Below, in pieces: positions 10,134 through 21,941 of a DNA stretch of 64,000 nt. The stretch is taken from positions 62,001 through 126,000 of the forward strand of contig WTXG01000055.1 in assembly GCA_022496185.1 (NCBI GenBank), written 5' to 3'. How positions within the stretch are numbered: position 1 is the stretch's first letter; each line of letters opens with the position of its first letter. Under the pieces are notes generated by a model. The model ran no database searches. It had not been told where the DNA came from and saw nothing but the letters and a program-made list of their open reading frames with translations. The translations under genes and the position numbers were made by a program. The stretch comes from Multifurca ochricompacta. Taxonomy: Eukaryota; Basidiomycota; Agaricomycetes; Russulales; Russulaceae.

Positions 10134-12044
10134 CTATTGAGGCCCGACCAGAATCAATATACTCTTCAGCAGATTTGCACTGCCTAATGCGATGTCCAGC
10201 TTGAGCACAAAAGGCGCATCCTTCATTGGGATCAGCACAGCGACGGAAAATATAGCCTTTGCGGCACTCAGATTTGCTGGGAGGACAGATGGAGCCATTT
10301 GTGCTGATAGTGATTGATGGTACGAGGGGGTCGCCACAGGTGGTTGATGGTATGAGGGGGTCGCCACAGGTGGTTGATGATATGAAGGGGTCGCCATAGG
10401 TGGTTGATGGTATGAGGGAGTCGCTACAGGTGCTTGATAAAACACGGCTTGGTGGCCAAAGTAGGGCTTGGGAAACGTTTGGATAAGGGCAGGGTATCGG
10501 TGCTGGAATCGTAAGTACAGCCCGGCGTAGGCTGGATCACTAGGGGATAGGGCGTGGATCTTCTTCGTGAGCTCGTCAATTTCTTGGTCTTCCTGGTCGC
10601 GTGAAGGTTTTTGGCGGCGAGCGTCCCGATTCGAAAGTTCTGCGGCATCGGGGTAGAATTCCTGTCGTAGCCTATTGTCTCTGGATCTATGGTTAGCAGG
10701 AACGCAATCACGATCATTCCTCCTCGAGTCTCGGGCTTCTAGGTCAGAGGAGGCGCGGTCTCGGTCATTCCTCCTCAAGTCTCGGGCGTCTTGGCCAAAC
10801 CACTGCTGGAGAACCGTATCGGTTTTGATGTTGTCTTCAGGAGTGGTGTCCCATTCGTCTTCTGAACTGAACGCATTGTATTGTCCACTCGCGAATTCGG
10901 CGCAGGCTACTTCAAGCACATCTTCATAGTCGAATGGTTCTCCTTTGGGGTGTCAGGGGTGATCACTAATAAGCCGATGGTATAAGGATCGTCGGTCATC
11001 TGGATGAAATCCTTTCCAGAAGGCATTGTCACGCTCTTCATTGGTGAGGCGATGTGAGCTGATCAAGGGTTGGGCAAACAGTAAAAACCTTTTGTAATAA
11101 GTTCTGACATCGCCTTCATCAGCCATTCGCTTTTTAGATGATAATTTGATTAAGTCTCGAAGGCGCTGTTTGGAGTACCGATTTTTGAGGGATGCTTCGG
11201 TGTAAACCTTCTCGAGAGACTTTTTGAAGGTATCCCAGTCTTTGATACTGTAGCCGTCTAAGAACTGCCAGAGGTCGCCTTGCTCAGATGGGACATATCT
11301 GAGGACTTGTTCCACCATCTGTTTATTTGTGAGTCCAACCGCGCTCGCTATACTTTCATATTCTCTGAGGAAGTTTTCGATGTGATCCCCAGGTTGGTCA
11401 CCAAAGAAGGGGGCTTTATTAGATCGGGGGGCAGGCATTCCTGCAGGACCTTGGACAGGGAGTATGGATGACATGAGTGGTGCTGAGGGAGGTGCTGTAG
11501 TGTGTTGTTTAATGATTACTGGAGGCCGAACCGGAAGCAATGATCGTTGTTGAAACAAGGGTGAAGGAGGCGAGGATGGTTCGAATCCTGAAGGGGTGGA
11601 AGGGGAGTCAAGGAAGGAAGCTGGCCTTAGTAGGAATGTCGTTGTGTCAGACGGAAGGGGAAATGCAGAAGTGACCGGAAGTGTTTCTGGGAGTGATGGA
11701 GTAGGAATCCTTGATGCTAGAGCGGAAGCGATTGCTGAGGTTGGAACCGTAGATGGGGTGGAGCTCGAAGTAATTGGTGGTGAGAGGTTATTAATTGCGT
11801 TGGAGACTAAGGCAGAAAATGGAACAGAGTATTCGGAGGGTATTTTTGTATCAGAGGTAGCTTGAAATGTCGAAGGCGGTGAAACTTGATCGGGGCGAGC
11901 TGTGTTGTCAGACGATGTCGATGCTGTAGGAGAGGAGGGTCTAGATTGTTCTAAGGAGACTGCTGAAGCACTAGAGGATGTCGAAGCTTTTCTGGTAGTT
12001 CTCGTTGGCAAGATTCTGGGCGGTATAGCGTTTGGTCGGGGCAT
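10134..12044 (-). CDS. Gag of the gag-protease element, with one in-frame stop
   Basis: The start is the ATG at 12044, just inside the 5' LTR, giving a basic N-terminus. A low-complexity Ser/Thr/Pro stretch is followed by a capsid-like helical domain (PFFGDQPGDHIENFLREYE ... LRDLI) of gypsy-type Gag. An in-frame TGA at about 10953-10955 interrupts the frame, and the same frame continues to 10134. Four 10-residue repeats of PPVATPSYHQ type lie near 10310-10440. The zinc knuckle CAFCAQAGHRIRQC is read only in the next frame, so a shift near 10290 is needed. That shift could be a mutation or programmed frameshifting. Confidence 0.7.
10310..10440 (-). repeat. four tandem 30-bp coding repeats in Gag
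   Basis: Four near-identical 30-bp units encode (P/A)P(V/M)ATPSYHQ, in frame. They probably vary in number between copies of the element. Confidence 0.85.
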
Positions 12045-12111
12045 AGACAAGTCGCAGGGGCGACTCAAGAGCAAAAGAGAATTTAACTTTGCCTCACTGG
12101 GGCAGCCAATT

Positions 12112-12729
12112 TGTGCGGAGCCAATCCGCGGTGAGTGCGAGGCAAAGTTAGTTTTCCCTGAATGGTGAGAGAGGTAAAGAGGAGAGGGAGAGTGCGTAGA
12201 AAGAGTCCCAAGGATAACTAGACTTCGAAGGAGGGTGCGTCGTGCTTTGAACTGATGCGAATCTACTGCTTTGCTGGTTCCGTTTGACCTTGCGCTTGAT
12301 GTCGTCAAGAAGTTCTTTAGCACACAAAAGAAAGATAAAGAAAGGGGGAGAAATGCCGATTGATTTCTGCTTCTAGTGGCTCACTGGCTGGTCTACTACA
12401 AGCATTGTATGTACCTTTATATACTTGCAGAGAGACCGAGTTATGAAGCAGAAAGAGGGTGAATTAGGGTTGAAAGAAGATAAGGTGAGATGATGCCAGG
12501 CAATAAAGGCGGAGATGATGTAGACGGGGAGGTAGAAACCTGGCAATTAAGACGGGGAGGTAGTGAAACTGTGTAAGGAATGGACGGGCATGCGGCCCGG
12601 AATGCAAATGTACTGATAAAAGATAATATACGGAACTAGATCATAAGTGCTCTAATTCAGGGTTTGTAATGAAAGAGGGGAGAGGCGATAGATGGAGGTT
12701 TCATGCTCAACGCCCGAGCCATCCTTACA
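12112..12729 (-). repeat. 5' LTR of gag-protease element
   Basis: 618 bp, identical to 7941-8557 except for one extra G near 12346. The inner edge continues on the minus strand as AATTGGCTGCCCCAGTG. TGG three bases in fits a tRNA 3'-end primer site, but I cannot name the tRNA. Confidence 0.95.
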
Positions 12730-12733
12730 ACAG

Positions 12734-15353
12734 CGATCTGGCCGGGCCGATGCAAGTCCAATCCATTCAAGGCGCACTTTACATCGCAACGTTTATCGAT
12801 GACTACTCCAGGCATGGAGTGGTGTACTTCCTAAAGAGTAAGGATCAGTGTGCAGCCGCTTTCAAGAAGTTCCTGGCCTGGGCAGAGACCCAGACTTCGG
12901 AAAAACTGCGCGCGCTACACTCTGACCGGGGAGGGGAGTATTTGTCAGGCGCTCTTCGATCAGTATTGGACGAGAAGGGAATCGAGCACAAGTTAACGAT
13001 GCCGGGTTCACCACAACAAAACGGGATAGCTGAGCGATGGAACAGGACGATCCTTGACAAGGCGCGCTCGATGTTACATGGCGCCGGATTGTCCCTCGGC
13101 TTCTGGGAGTTGGCAGTGGATACTGCCGTGCATACTTACAACAGGACTCCCACCCGCATGATAGGTTGGCGCACACCGCATGAGCTCTGGAGTGCTGGTC
13201 ACACTCCAGACGTTTCATACTTCTGGGTCTTCGGATGCAAGGCATATGTACACGTGCCTGAGGACAAACGCAGGAAGCTCGATCCGAGATTGATCGAGGC
13301 TACATTTGTCGGGTATGAACTGGGTTCAAAGGGTTACCGGTTATGGAATAAGAGTACCCGAGCGGTCATCATGTCTCGCGACGTGATTTTTGATGAGCGT
13401 TCCTTTCCATTTCAGGATAGTGGTGAGCCGTCCACTAGTTCTGAGAACCCCACGGCCCTTGAGGGGCCCCTGGCAGTTTCATTTCCTATGACAGTCTCTA
13501 CACAGGGACTAGGGGAGGTCCGTCCGCCAAGGACACCTTCCCCTGATGCTACACAACGCGCACAAGTTTCCATTCCTGTCACTCCGCCTTCTCGCGCCGC
13601 ACTGCAAGAACCTCCACCCTGCGCACCACGAAACCGGACTTTCCGGGTTCAGCGGACCGGTGACCCTGCTTCACAGGTCGTGCCCCCTCGGAGACTGCGA
13701 GAGAACCCTCGCAGAAATCCACGGTACTTTGGCGAAGACAATGCCGAGTTGGATGATCAAGGGCGCCTGGGTGAACAGGCTTTGCTAGCAGCAGCCGCTT
13801 ATCGTGACCCACTAACGTATCGGGAAGCGATGAAATCGGAGTTTGCAGGTGACTGGCAAGAAGCGTGCCAATATGAGATGGACGCACTAGCCAAGAATGG
13901 GACGTGGACCCTAGTGGACTTACCGGCGGACCGTAAGGCCGTCAAGTCAAAGTGGGTATTCAAGCGCAAAGCCGATGGTCGCTTTCGCGCGCACTTGGTA
14001 GCGAAGGGTTTCACTCAGATTCAGGGAATTGATTACGATGAGACATTCTCTCCAGTAGCTTGGTTCGAGTCCTTGCAACTCTTGCTAGCATTGGCCGCGC
14101 TAGAGGATTGGGAGATCCATCAGATGGATGTCAAGTCGGCATTCCTCAATGGGCTACTGGATGAGGTAATTTACATGGAGCAACCACTGGGTTTTGTCGA
14201 ATCAGGTCAGGAGAACAAGGTATGCCTACTCAAAAAGGCAATTTACGGTCTCAAACAAGCCTCGCGCACATGGAACTTGCAATTCCATGGAGTCCTTTTG
14301 GAGCTCGGCTTCACGCGCACGCATTCCGATGCAGGAGTTTACGTGTGTCGTCGCCAAGAAGGGGAGGGACTAATCATTATTATCCTCTATGTCGACGACA
14401 TCACCATCTTAGGCGACTCTCTCGATGAAGTTAACCGGATCAAAGGTATCTTATCTCGGCGCTATGAAATGACTGATCTAGGCGAGATCGACTCTTATCT
14501 CGGAGTTCGGATCACCCGTGACAGATCGGCCAGGCGTTTGGAGATCGACCAATCCCGGTACATCTCAGAGATTGTAGGACGCTTTGGCATGGCGGACGCT
14601 AACCCCACCTGCACGCCTCTTCCTGCTGGGGCTGAGGTCCATTTGGTAAAGTACACCAGTCAGGCTACTCAAGCAGAAATAACACATTTTCAACAAATCA
14701 TTGGGAGCTTACTGTATGTACAAATTGGGACCCGCCCAGACATCTCTTTCGCTGTAGCGCACCTTGCACAGTACGCAGCAAACCCTTCCCCGCAACATCT
14801 ACGACTTGCCAAGTACGTACTGGCTTATCTAAACAGTACAGCTGACCTACGGCTATGCTACGATGGAGCGCGCGGGACCGGTCTCGTCGGTTATTCGGAC
14901 TCCAGCCTTGGAGACGATGCCGATGACTTTCATTCAACCTCGGGCTATGTCTTCCTCCTTGCTGACTCAGCGATCTCATGGACTTCGCGTAAGCAAAAGA
15001 CTGTGGCCCAAAGTACCACTCATGCCAAGTACATGGCACTCGCCGAGGCGGCAAATCAAGCCGCGTGGTACCGGAGCATCTTTTCTGAACTAGGCTATGA
15101 AGTCTCCAACCCGATTCCCCTACACGGCGATAACAAGGGCGCGGTGGACTTAGCACTCAATCCTGTGACTGGCAGACGCTCAAAACACATCCCGATCAAA
15201 TTTCACGCTATCCGCGAATATGTCGAGCAAGGCTTTATTGAACTCATCAGAACACCCACTGCAGACATGCTCGCTGACGGATTTACGAAGCCACACGCGC
15301 AAGCGAAACTTATGGACTTCGTCTCTGGATTAGGACTAATAGGATTGTCTTAA
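12734..15353 (+). CDS. copia Gag-Pol, 3' part: integrase, reverse transcriptase, RNase H
   Basis: This continues the frame cut at 7940. The integrase core has the first Asp in FIDDYSR, the second in HSDRGGEY and the Glu in NGIAERWNR, spaced as in rve domains. A proline-rich linker leads to the copia reverse transcriptase with WVFKRKADG, MDVKSAFLNG and the catalytic YVDD at 14388-14399. The copia RNase H follows (GYSDSSLGDD ... HGDNKGAVDLA) and ends at TAA 15353. One residue is odd: the usual Glu of the (E/H)AEYMA motif is Lys (codon AAG 15027-15029), which probably kills RNase H. Everything else reads intact. Confidence 0.93.
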
Positions 15354-15364
15354 TCACGGGGGGA
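15354..15364 (+). promoter_or_regulatory. polypurine tract of copia element
   Basis: CACGGGGGGA lies immediately before the 3' LTR. It is the expected place and composition for the plus-strand primer. Confidence 0.7.
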
Positions 15365-15794
15365 TGTTGAGCCGGTAACGGATCAGAGTTGGCTGGACCG
15401 GATCAGAGGTGACCGGAGTTGCTGGTACAAGACGGAGTTAAGTGGACATTGTAATATACCTACTGACATTCCACTCGTTTGTTATGATTACTTATGATTA
15501 AGATACAATCCTTCATGACCATAGCACAGCACACTCTTTACAGTATTTAAGGACATTATTTCTGTAGTGTACACTTCAGTTTTGACCATTCACAACTGAA
15601 GTGAGTATTTACTTAGATTATCTTTACTGCGCGTATAGCTAACATTACTCGAGTAGTTATCTTGCTACCCGTTTAGGTAAAGACTAATTAATATAGTAGT
15701 TTTGACCATTCACAACTGAATTATCTTGCTACCCGTTTAGTTATCTTGCTACCCATTTAGGTAGCGCTTATCTAACCTCAGCTGCGTTTCCACA
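15365..15794 (+). repeat. 3' LTR of copia element
   Basis: 430 bp. The target duplication CCTCT follows at 15795-15799. It differs from the 5' LTR by a handful of substitutions, such as GGCCGG versus GGCTGG near the start. Confidence 0.95.
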
Positions 15795-15969
15795 CCTCTG
15801 GCGATGAATTGAGAGAGTAAATGGCGAAAATGGTTGCGGGTTCTGGAGAACGGCGAAGACCACGCCAGAATACATGTTTTATAGAGCATGAGGACAAAAC
15901 GAGGCAATGAGGCAATGCAGGGCGGCTGTTCCCCGGCCCGTCAACCCGGTACCATTTGCTTTGACTTTG

Positions 15970-16284
15970 AGCTTTGCAGAACGGATCCAATCCGCAGTCA
16001 GTGCAAGGCAAAGTTGTTGAACCAATATACTGGTACAGAGGCTCCTGGATAGTGGTACAACATGACTGTGATCACGCTGTAAGGATGGCTCTAGGCATTG
16101 AGCATGAAACCATTAGCAGTCACCACTTCTGGTTATGCTCACTTCTCTCCTTCAGTTCATTGCGAGCCCTGAATTATAAAAACTTCTGACCTTTATTCAA
16201 TCTTAGTTATAAAACCACCTTACTATACTACAAAGCAATTAATGCAAGGTGTGAGCTTTCAACAAATATCTCCCTTAGCAGTAC
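15970..16284. repeat. relic LTR pieces of the gag-protease family, in opposite orientations
   Basis: 15978-16010 matches the outer edge of the 7941-8557 LTR in minus orientation. From 16078 (TGTAAGGATGGCTC) the sequence matches the opposite LTR end in plus orientation for over 100 bp. Many CG sites have become CA or TG. Between them, 16009-16077 resembles the subterminal sequence of the hAT element. The second piece is interrupted by the MITE at 16285. Confidence 0.6.
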
Positions 16285-17255
16285 TAGTGTTGTGCACGGC
16301 TCGGCTCGAAGCCGTAAGCCGGCCGTTTCTGAGCCGGAAAAAGCCGGGCCGACATAGGCTGTGAAAACGGCTTCCAGCGGCCCACGGCTCAGGCTTCAGG
16401 TTCGGAAAGCCTGAAGCCGCGGCTTAGGCCGCGGCTTTTGGTGGCTGAGTCACGCTTTCTATCCGGATTTTTGCGAACTGTTGAACCAGAATACTGGTAC
16501 AGAAGTAGTCTGACATAATTGTGATCACGTTTAGATAAAACAATTGATGAGATAAAAACATGTCTCACATTGATTAAGATACTGAGTATATACATCTCAG
16601 ATCGATCATGTGATGAAATCACTTTCATTAACAAGCAAGATAACACGCGCATTCGTTTACTTTAATTTGGTAGCTGATATAGTACATCTAAATTGTATAT
16701 AAAGCCACTGATAAATAATTAGATTTACATCGCACACTCGATCGGCTTTGGTATTTTGTAGAATAGTACTAGAACCTATTTAAAGATGCCCTGTAGCATG
16801 CTGCAGATCCCATCTCGTCTTCTTGGGGGTGTAGGCTCTTAGCAATTGTTCAGTATAGGTGTATTCTTGCTGGATTTTCACTCTTAGTTTCACCACGATC
16901 TCAACATCTTATCTTATCTACATAGCAAGCGCAGGATAGAAACACCCGTTACAAACGCTGTTATTGATACAAGCTAAAATAAGACAACTTATGTTACAGG
17001 AATTAAATGGGAGACATAATATGGCAGAAGGCCAAAGCAGTGGCTAGGGGTTGATATAATGTAAACTACAAGTCCTTCAAAAAATGCAGCTTAAAACTTG
17101 ATTTGACACTGTAAAGCCACAGCTTGGGCCTGAGCTGGGCCTAAGCCGGCCGGAAGCCGTCGCTACGGCCCAGGCTTGAGTTTTGAAAAGCCTAAGCCGC
17201 CAAAAGCCGGGCCTAAGCCGCGGCTTCAGGCCGAGCCGGGGCTGTCACAACACTA
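16285..17255 (+). mobile_element. 971-bp hAT MITE, copy 1
   Basis: The ends are TAGTGTTGTG and its inverse CACAACACTA. The exact 8-bp target duplication AGCAGTAC lies at 16277-16284 and 17256-17263. There is no coding capacity. A second copy of identical length lies inverted at 42490-43460. The inner segment 16703-16953 is not hAT sequence: it is the promoter-bearing 3' part of a gypsy LTR, including TATTTAAA at 16777-16784. Ends and outer parts match the large hAT at 19057-34774, which must supply the transposase source family. Confidence 0.93.
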
Positions 17256-17279
17256 AGCAGTACATAGATTGCACACTTT

Positions 17280-17600
17280 CTAATGAATGCAGCCTGAGGT
17301 TAGATAATCCAAACTATCTAGAATCATAGTTATAATTCAGTTGTGATGGTCAGAACTATATATTGATTAGTCTTTACCTAGAATGGTAGTTATAACTAGT
17401 GCATGTTAGCCACATAGGTAAAGATGAGATAACAGAATACTCACTTCAGTTGTGATGGTCAGAACTGAAGTGAACTGTACAGTGAGAGTGTCCTTAAATA
17501 CTGTAAATGAGTGTGTTTATAGTAACCAAGAAAATAAAGGATTGTGTCTAAGCAAGTAAGGTATCAAGGTATTCACAGGAAGGTGAAACACAGTCCTAGT
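17280..17600 (-). repeat. decayed solo copia-type LTR
   Basis: The minus strand matches the copia LTR in stretches, for example TCCTTAAATACTGTAAA and the paired CACTTCAGTTGTGATGGTCA blocks. It is strongly diverged. Its far end is broken by the element at 17609 and cannot be placed. Confidence 0.65.
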
Positions 17601-17608
17601 GCTACCAC

Positions 17609-19039
17609 TAGTGATTGGCAGGGGTAACCCTGGGGTATCCTCGTTGGTACCTGTACCCATACCCGTACCCGTCACTATGGGTACGGGTAACCCACGGGTT
17701 ACCTGTGGGTCACCCGTGAAAATGCGTGCAAGTTCTTTACTTGCATCGCGCATTTCGGATACCCGGCCTGGGCCTTCCCGGACCAAGAAGATACACAACG
17801 CATTCATTTGTGGCTGCTTAAGATCCCTCAATGACTCTTATTCTATGTTCAGAAGATTAAGATAATTCATTATTCCATTTTTATTTTATTATTCTGCTTT
17901 CAATTTTATACAAGCACAACTAAAATACAGTATACAGAGATGATTAGATAGGATGTTATAGAACATTGATGAAAAGCCTGTCAGATAACCACACAGAATG
18001 CAAAATAATTTGATGAACACATAGCAATTTGCAGGGGTAACCCCTGGATAATTGTTTTGATACCTGGGTTACCCATGAAATGAAACGTGTGCAAGTTCTT
18101 TACTTGCATCGCGCATTTCGGACATCCGGCCCGGGACATCCTGGTCAAGGAGATACGCACTTGGACACAATGCGTTCATTTATGGCTACTCAAGATCCCT
18201 CAAAGATTCCTATTTTATGTTCATAAGATTAAGATAATTTATTATTCCATTTTTATTTTATTATTCTGCTTTCAATTTTATACAAGCATGACTGTTCTTT
18301 GCGTTTCTGTGCATTTCGGATAAATGGCCCGGGCCATCCCGGTCAAGGAGATAAGCACTTGGGCACAACACATTCATTTATGGCTACTCAAGATCCCTCA
18401 AATATTGTTGGTTTATGTTCAGAAGATTAAAAGGATCCTTTATTTACATTATTATTTTATTATTCTGGTTTCATTTCATACAAGCACGACAGTCCTGGTG
18501 CGTTTAAGTCAACCTTCCTTAATAGGAAGGAGGTCAGACCACCATGTGATGCAATGTAGTCGCTGCCCCATGCAGCTTGTAGATACACGTGGGCCTTGTT
18601 TCAGTAAACTAATTTGATAATTTGATTATATTATAGTCTAAAGTAGTCTAGAGAGTATTTTAGATAGTGCCAGACCGGCAGAATTGGTCGCGCGTTGATA
18701 AAACAGGTGCATCATGATTTTCAAGAAGTGGATCACTGATAACACTTTTATTTTACATTGCACCGTTGATCTGCTTTGATATTTCATATGATAATACTAG
18801 AACATATTTAAAGATACCCTATAGCATACATCAGACGAGATCTTTTATTTTTGTGGCTGCAGATGTGTTTTATCTTAGAATTTCTACTGATCTTGTCAAT
18901 GCATGATTGGCGCCTATACCCGCCATACCCGCTGCGCAGGTACAGGTTTCCACGGGTTGGGAGCTGTATACCCGTACCTGTACCCAGCAAAACCCGTGGC
19001 GCTTACCTGCGCGGGTATGAAAACCCTTGACAATCACTA
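17609..19039. mobile_element. 1,431-bp non-autonomous hAT-like element
   Basis: The ends TAGTGATTGGCAGGGGT and (inverted) TAGTGATTGTCAAGGGT match, and the 8-bp duplication GCTACCAC is exact at 17601-17608 and 19040-19047. Both ends are rich in ACCCGTACC/GGGTACGG motifs. No open frame looks real. The interior holds three diverged direct repeats of about 200 bp (near 17710-17925, 18070-18290 and 18295-18490). It also has a segment (18500-18890) similar to the gypsy LTR at 34798, so it has trapped LTR-like sequence. Confidence 0.85.
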
Positions 19040-19358
19040 GCTACCACACAAGTAGTTAGTGTTGTGATGGCCCTGGCTCAGCCTGAAGCCACAGCTTAGG
19101 CCTGGCTTTTGGCAGCTTAGGCTTTTCAAAACTCAAGCCTGGGCTGTAGCGACAGCTTCCAGCCGGCTTAGGCCCAGCTCAGGCCCAAGCCACAGCTTTA
19201 CAGCGTCAAATCAAGTTTTAAGCTGCATTTTTTGAAGGACTTGTAGTTTACATTATATCAACCCCTAGCCACTGCTTTGGCCTTCTGCCATATTATGTCT
19301 CCCATTTAATTCCTGTAACATAAGTTGTCTTATTTTAGCTTGTATCAATAACAGCATT

Positions 19359-19800
19359 TGTAATGGGTGTTTCTATCCTGTGCTTGCTATGTAGATAAGA
19401 TAAGATGTTGAGATCATGGTGAAACTAAGAGTGAAAATCCAGCAAGAATAGACCTATATTGAACAATTGCTAAGAGCCTACACCCCCAAGAAGACAAGAT
19501 GGGATCTGCAGTGTGCTACAGGGCATCTTTAAATAGGTTCTAGTACTATTCTACAAAATACCAAAGCCGATCAAGCATGCAATGTAAATCTAATTATTTA
19601 TCAGTGGCTTACTCTTCTAAGTACCCTGACACATCTTATTTACTGATGCGCAATCATTTCTGCCAGTCTGGCATTATCTAAAATACATATTAGACTACTT
19701 TAGACTACTCTATAATCAGATTATCAATTAATATTACTCAAACAATGGCCGCGTGTATCTATAATGTCCTTTGCTGCATAAAAAATGCACATCCAGGACA
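19359..19800 (-). repeat. solo LTR (gypsy-II family, internally deleted) inside the hAT left end
   Basis: 442 bp, reading TGTCCTGGATGTGC...CCATTACA on the minus strand. It is the same LTR family as 34798-35525 but with an internal deletion after the first 30 bases. Flanks are GCATT (19354-19358) and GCGTT (19801-19805): a 5-bp duplication with one CpG change. The 971-bp MITE descends from an hAT already carrying this LTR. Confidence 0.85.
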
Positions 19801-20566
19801 GCGTTGAATTTGTTGAACCAGAATACTGGTACAGAGATAGTCCAACATAATTGTGATCACGTTTAGATAAAACAATTGATGAGATAAAAACATGTTCTCA
19901 CATTAATTAAGATACTGAGTATATACATCTCAGATCGATCATGTGATGAAATCACTTTCATTAACAAGCAAGATAATGCACGTGTTCGTTTACTTTAATT
20001 TGGTAGCTGATATAGTACATCTAAATTGTATATAAAGTCACCAAATCTGCTATAGATAAAGCAGTTGCTATTGTGTCTCTAAGTTAACAAAGTATCTAAA
20101 ATAAAAGGCTGCGCCATGCCTGTTTGCTTTGGAATTCCCTCCACTTCTAAAACCCTCTTGCATGCTCCCGCTTGCCTCCTTTTGCACCTATAATCTTATC
20201 ATCTTTGTACATATCCTCATCATCAGCAAATAATTGATCCCATGTAAAACCTTCCGCTACATCGTCAGCACCTCCAGCCAACTCTAAGTCCATTTCTTCA
20301 AGGTTCTCCTCCTCCTCTGTTGCCACTACAACATCTCAGAAGATCAGGTCATTATGGAACAGACATTTTAAACATTGTAAAGCTTCAACAATGTCTCCCT
20401 TGAGCCAATTGCATTGCTTGCTTAGGGTAATGCCAGCAGAAGAGAATGCATGCTTGCTTGATACTGAAGATGCCATGATGGCAAGATAGTCACGGGCAAG
20501 GGAAGCCGCGATTGGATAATGAGGTGCATTGAGCTAAATGAAAAGCAGTGTCTCAGTAACCATGAG

Positions 20567-21117
20567 TGTGACGGAATTTGGACTGACAAAGGTGACATGG
20601 CTGACTGATGACTGAGACGGACTTGTTGTTCTGAAACACTACTTACTGTTTGCTTACTGAGGGCTCAACCCCTCCATGTTCTCCTTAGTTCTAGCCGGTT
20701 CTATTGCGCAACCACTAGATAATACATCATAGTACTAGAACTTTCCATTTACTATGACATAGCTAGATCTACCTGTATTTAAAGCACAGTAAAGTAGGAG
20801 AGACAGACCAAAGTCTGTTCTCTTGTGTTCAATTCAAGGTGCATTAGACTTCTCTGAACTCTCCTCTCTGTGAAAAGAACTCCACTTGAACTCTCCAAGA
20901 CGCAACTTGGAGAGCCTTTGACCCTATTGAACTTGTTGCGGGACTGAGTGTCTCTGCCGTCGACTTCAACTCTCGCGCATGCCCTATCGACTTTGTTGGG
21001 GGCTTGAACCGACTTGACTCCATTATTGACTTGGAGTCTTGACTTGACCTTGATATATCTGACTGGGAGGCCAGCTCCTGATCAACGTTTGACACAGTGT
21101 CACACCTAACTGTGACA
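20567..21117 (+). repeat. 551-bp solo LTR in a transposase intron
   Basis: TGTGACGG...CTGTGACA, with exact 5-bp duplication ATGAG at 20562-20566 and 21118-21122. TATTTAAA near 20775 gives the likely direction. Without it, a normal GT-AG intron separates VVEWWG from the dimerisation domain, so the LTR sits inside that intron. Its internal element is not in this window. Confidence 0.85.
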
Positions 21118-21941
21118 ATGAGACCATCACAACAGCGAATACACACGCCCCACCACTCCACAACTGTCATACCAGGTGGGATTATATCATTAGTATCAAT
21201 ATAGCATTTGAAATCAATCATCCATGGTGGTGATAACGCATGAACAACAACATCATCTGATTCATCCGAATCAGTGTCACGCAGAAGGCTGTGAGTTTTC
21301 TGTTGCTTGGCAACATGGGTAGTGGAAGATTTGGAAGACAGGGCGTTGGCAGCTTGAAGTTGTTCATAACGCTCCTTGAACTTTGCTGATGTGAGCAAGA
21401 ATAGTAAATTCTGAAGTAACATACCGCATTCCATGCCAATGTTAAGACTTCCTGTTGGAGCTCTGCATTCCAGTGTTTTTTGAAGTGAGCCATCTTTTTC
21501 TCAGGATGTAGCACTAGTGGCCATCAGGGATGACAAAAAGACACAGAGACTTTGAACATATGCAAGGCTAGGATATGAGCATCAGAATCTGCAGTCTTTT
21601 GGTAGTATTCATTGAGCTTCATGGTGGCAGCATCAAGTGCAGACTTAAATGAATTGTATTTGAGTTTATCAGCTTGGCTAGACCATGCAGCATGCAGTGT
21701 TTTGATTGCAGGAACAGCATTGGAGAGAGTGGGAATATGAGCAGATGAGAATGCTTGCTGTGCTTTGTCGGCATGCTGCACACAGGTCAATAATTACACA
21801 TCATGGAAGCACAGGAGAAATGCACACTGAGGAGGCCACAGAATACACTAATGCAGTGCCACTCATCCTCAGAGAGCATGAGAGCATCAGTTTTTTTTCA
21901 TGCTTCAAGATTACCATCTGTGCAAACACCAAGTTCATAGA

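Larger units (their letters stand above)
7941..12729 (-). mobile_element. non-autonomous LTR retrotransposon with gag and protease only
   Basis: Two LTRs of 617 and 618 bp, differing only in a G-run length, enclose 3.55 kb on the minus strand. The 4-bp sequence ACAG is duplicated at 7937-7940 and 12730-12733. The interior encodes Gag, a zinc knuckle and a retropepsin-like domain, and then stops at the 3' LTR. There is no room for reverse transcriptase, RNase H or integrase. Near-identical LTRs show very recent movement, which must have used pol supplied in trans. This resembles plant TR-GAG elements but also keeps the protease. A purine-rich tract precedes the 3' LTR at about 8558-8575. Confidence 0.9.
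5713..15794 (+). mobile_element. Ty1/copia LTR retrotransposon, split by a nested element
   Basis: Two 430-bp LTRs (TGTTGAG...TTCCACA) enclose a leader, one Gag-Pol frame and a purine tract. Exact 5-bp target duplications CCTCT flank it at 5708-5712 and 15795-15799. The order protease, integrase, reverse transcriptase, RNase H is diagnostic of copia. A 4,789-bp LTR element occupies 7941-12729. Without it and its 4-bp duplication, the Gag-Pol frame runs 1,352 codons with no stop, so this copy was coding-intact when it was interrupted. The LTRs differ at only a few sites, so insertion is fairly recent. Confidence 0.97.

Noticed and set aside
11577..11590. Perfect-looking B box GGTTCGAATCC
   Set aside because: It lies inside the Gag coding frame of the gag-protease element. 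No A box at the right distance and no cloverleaf.
17700..18490. CRISPR-like array (three spaced repeats)
   Set aside because: Repeats are about 200 bp, diverged, in a eukaryotic MITE, with no spacer structure.
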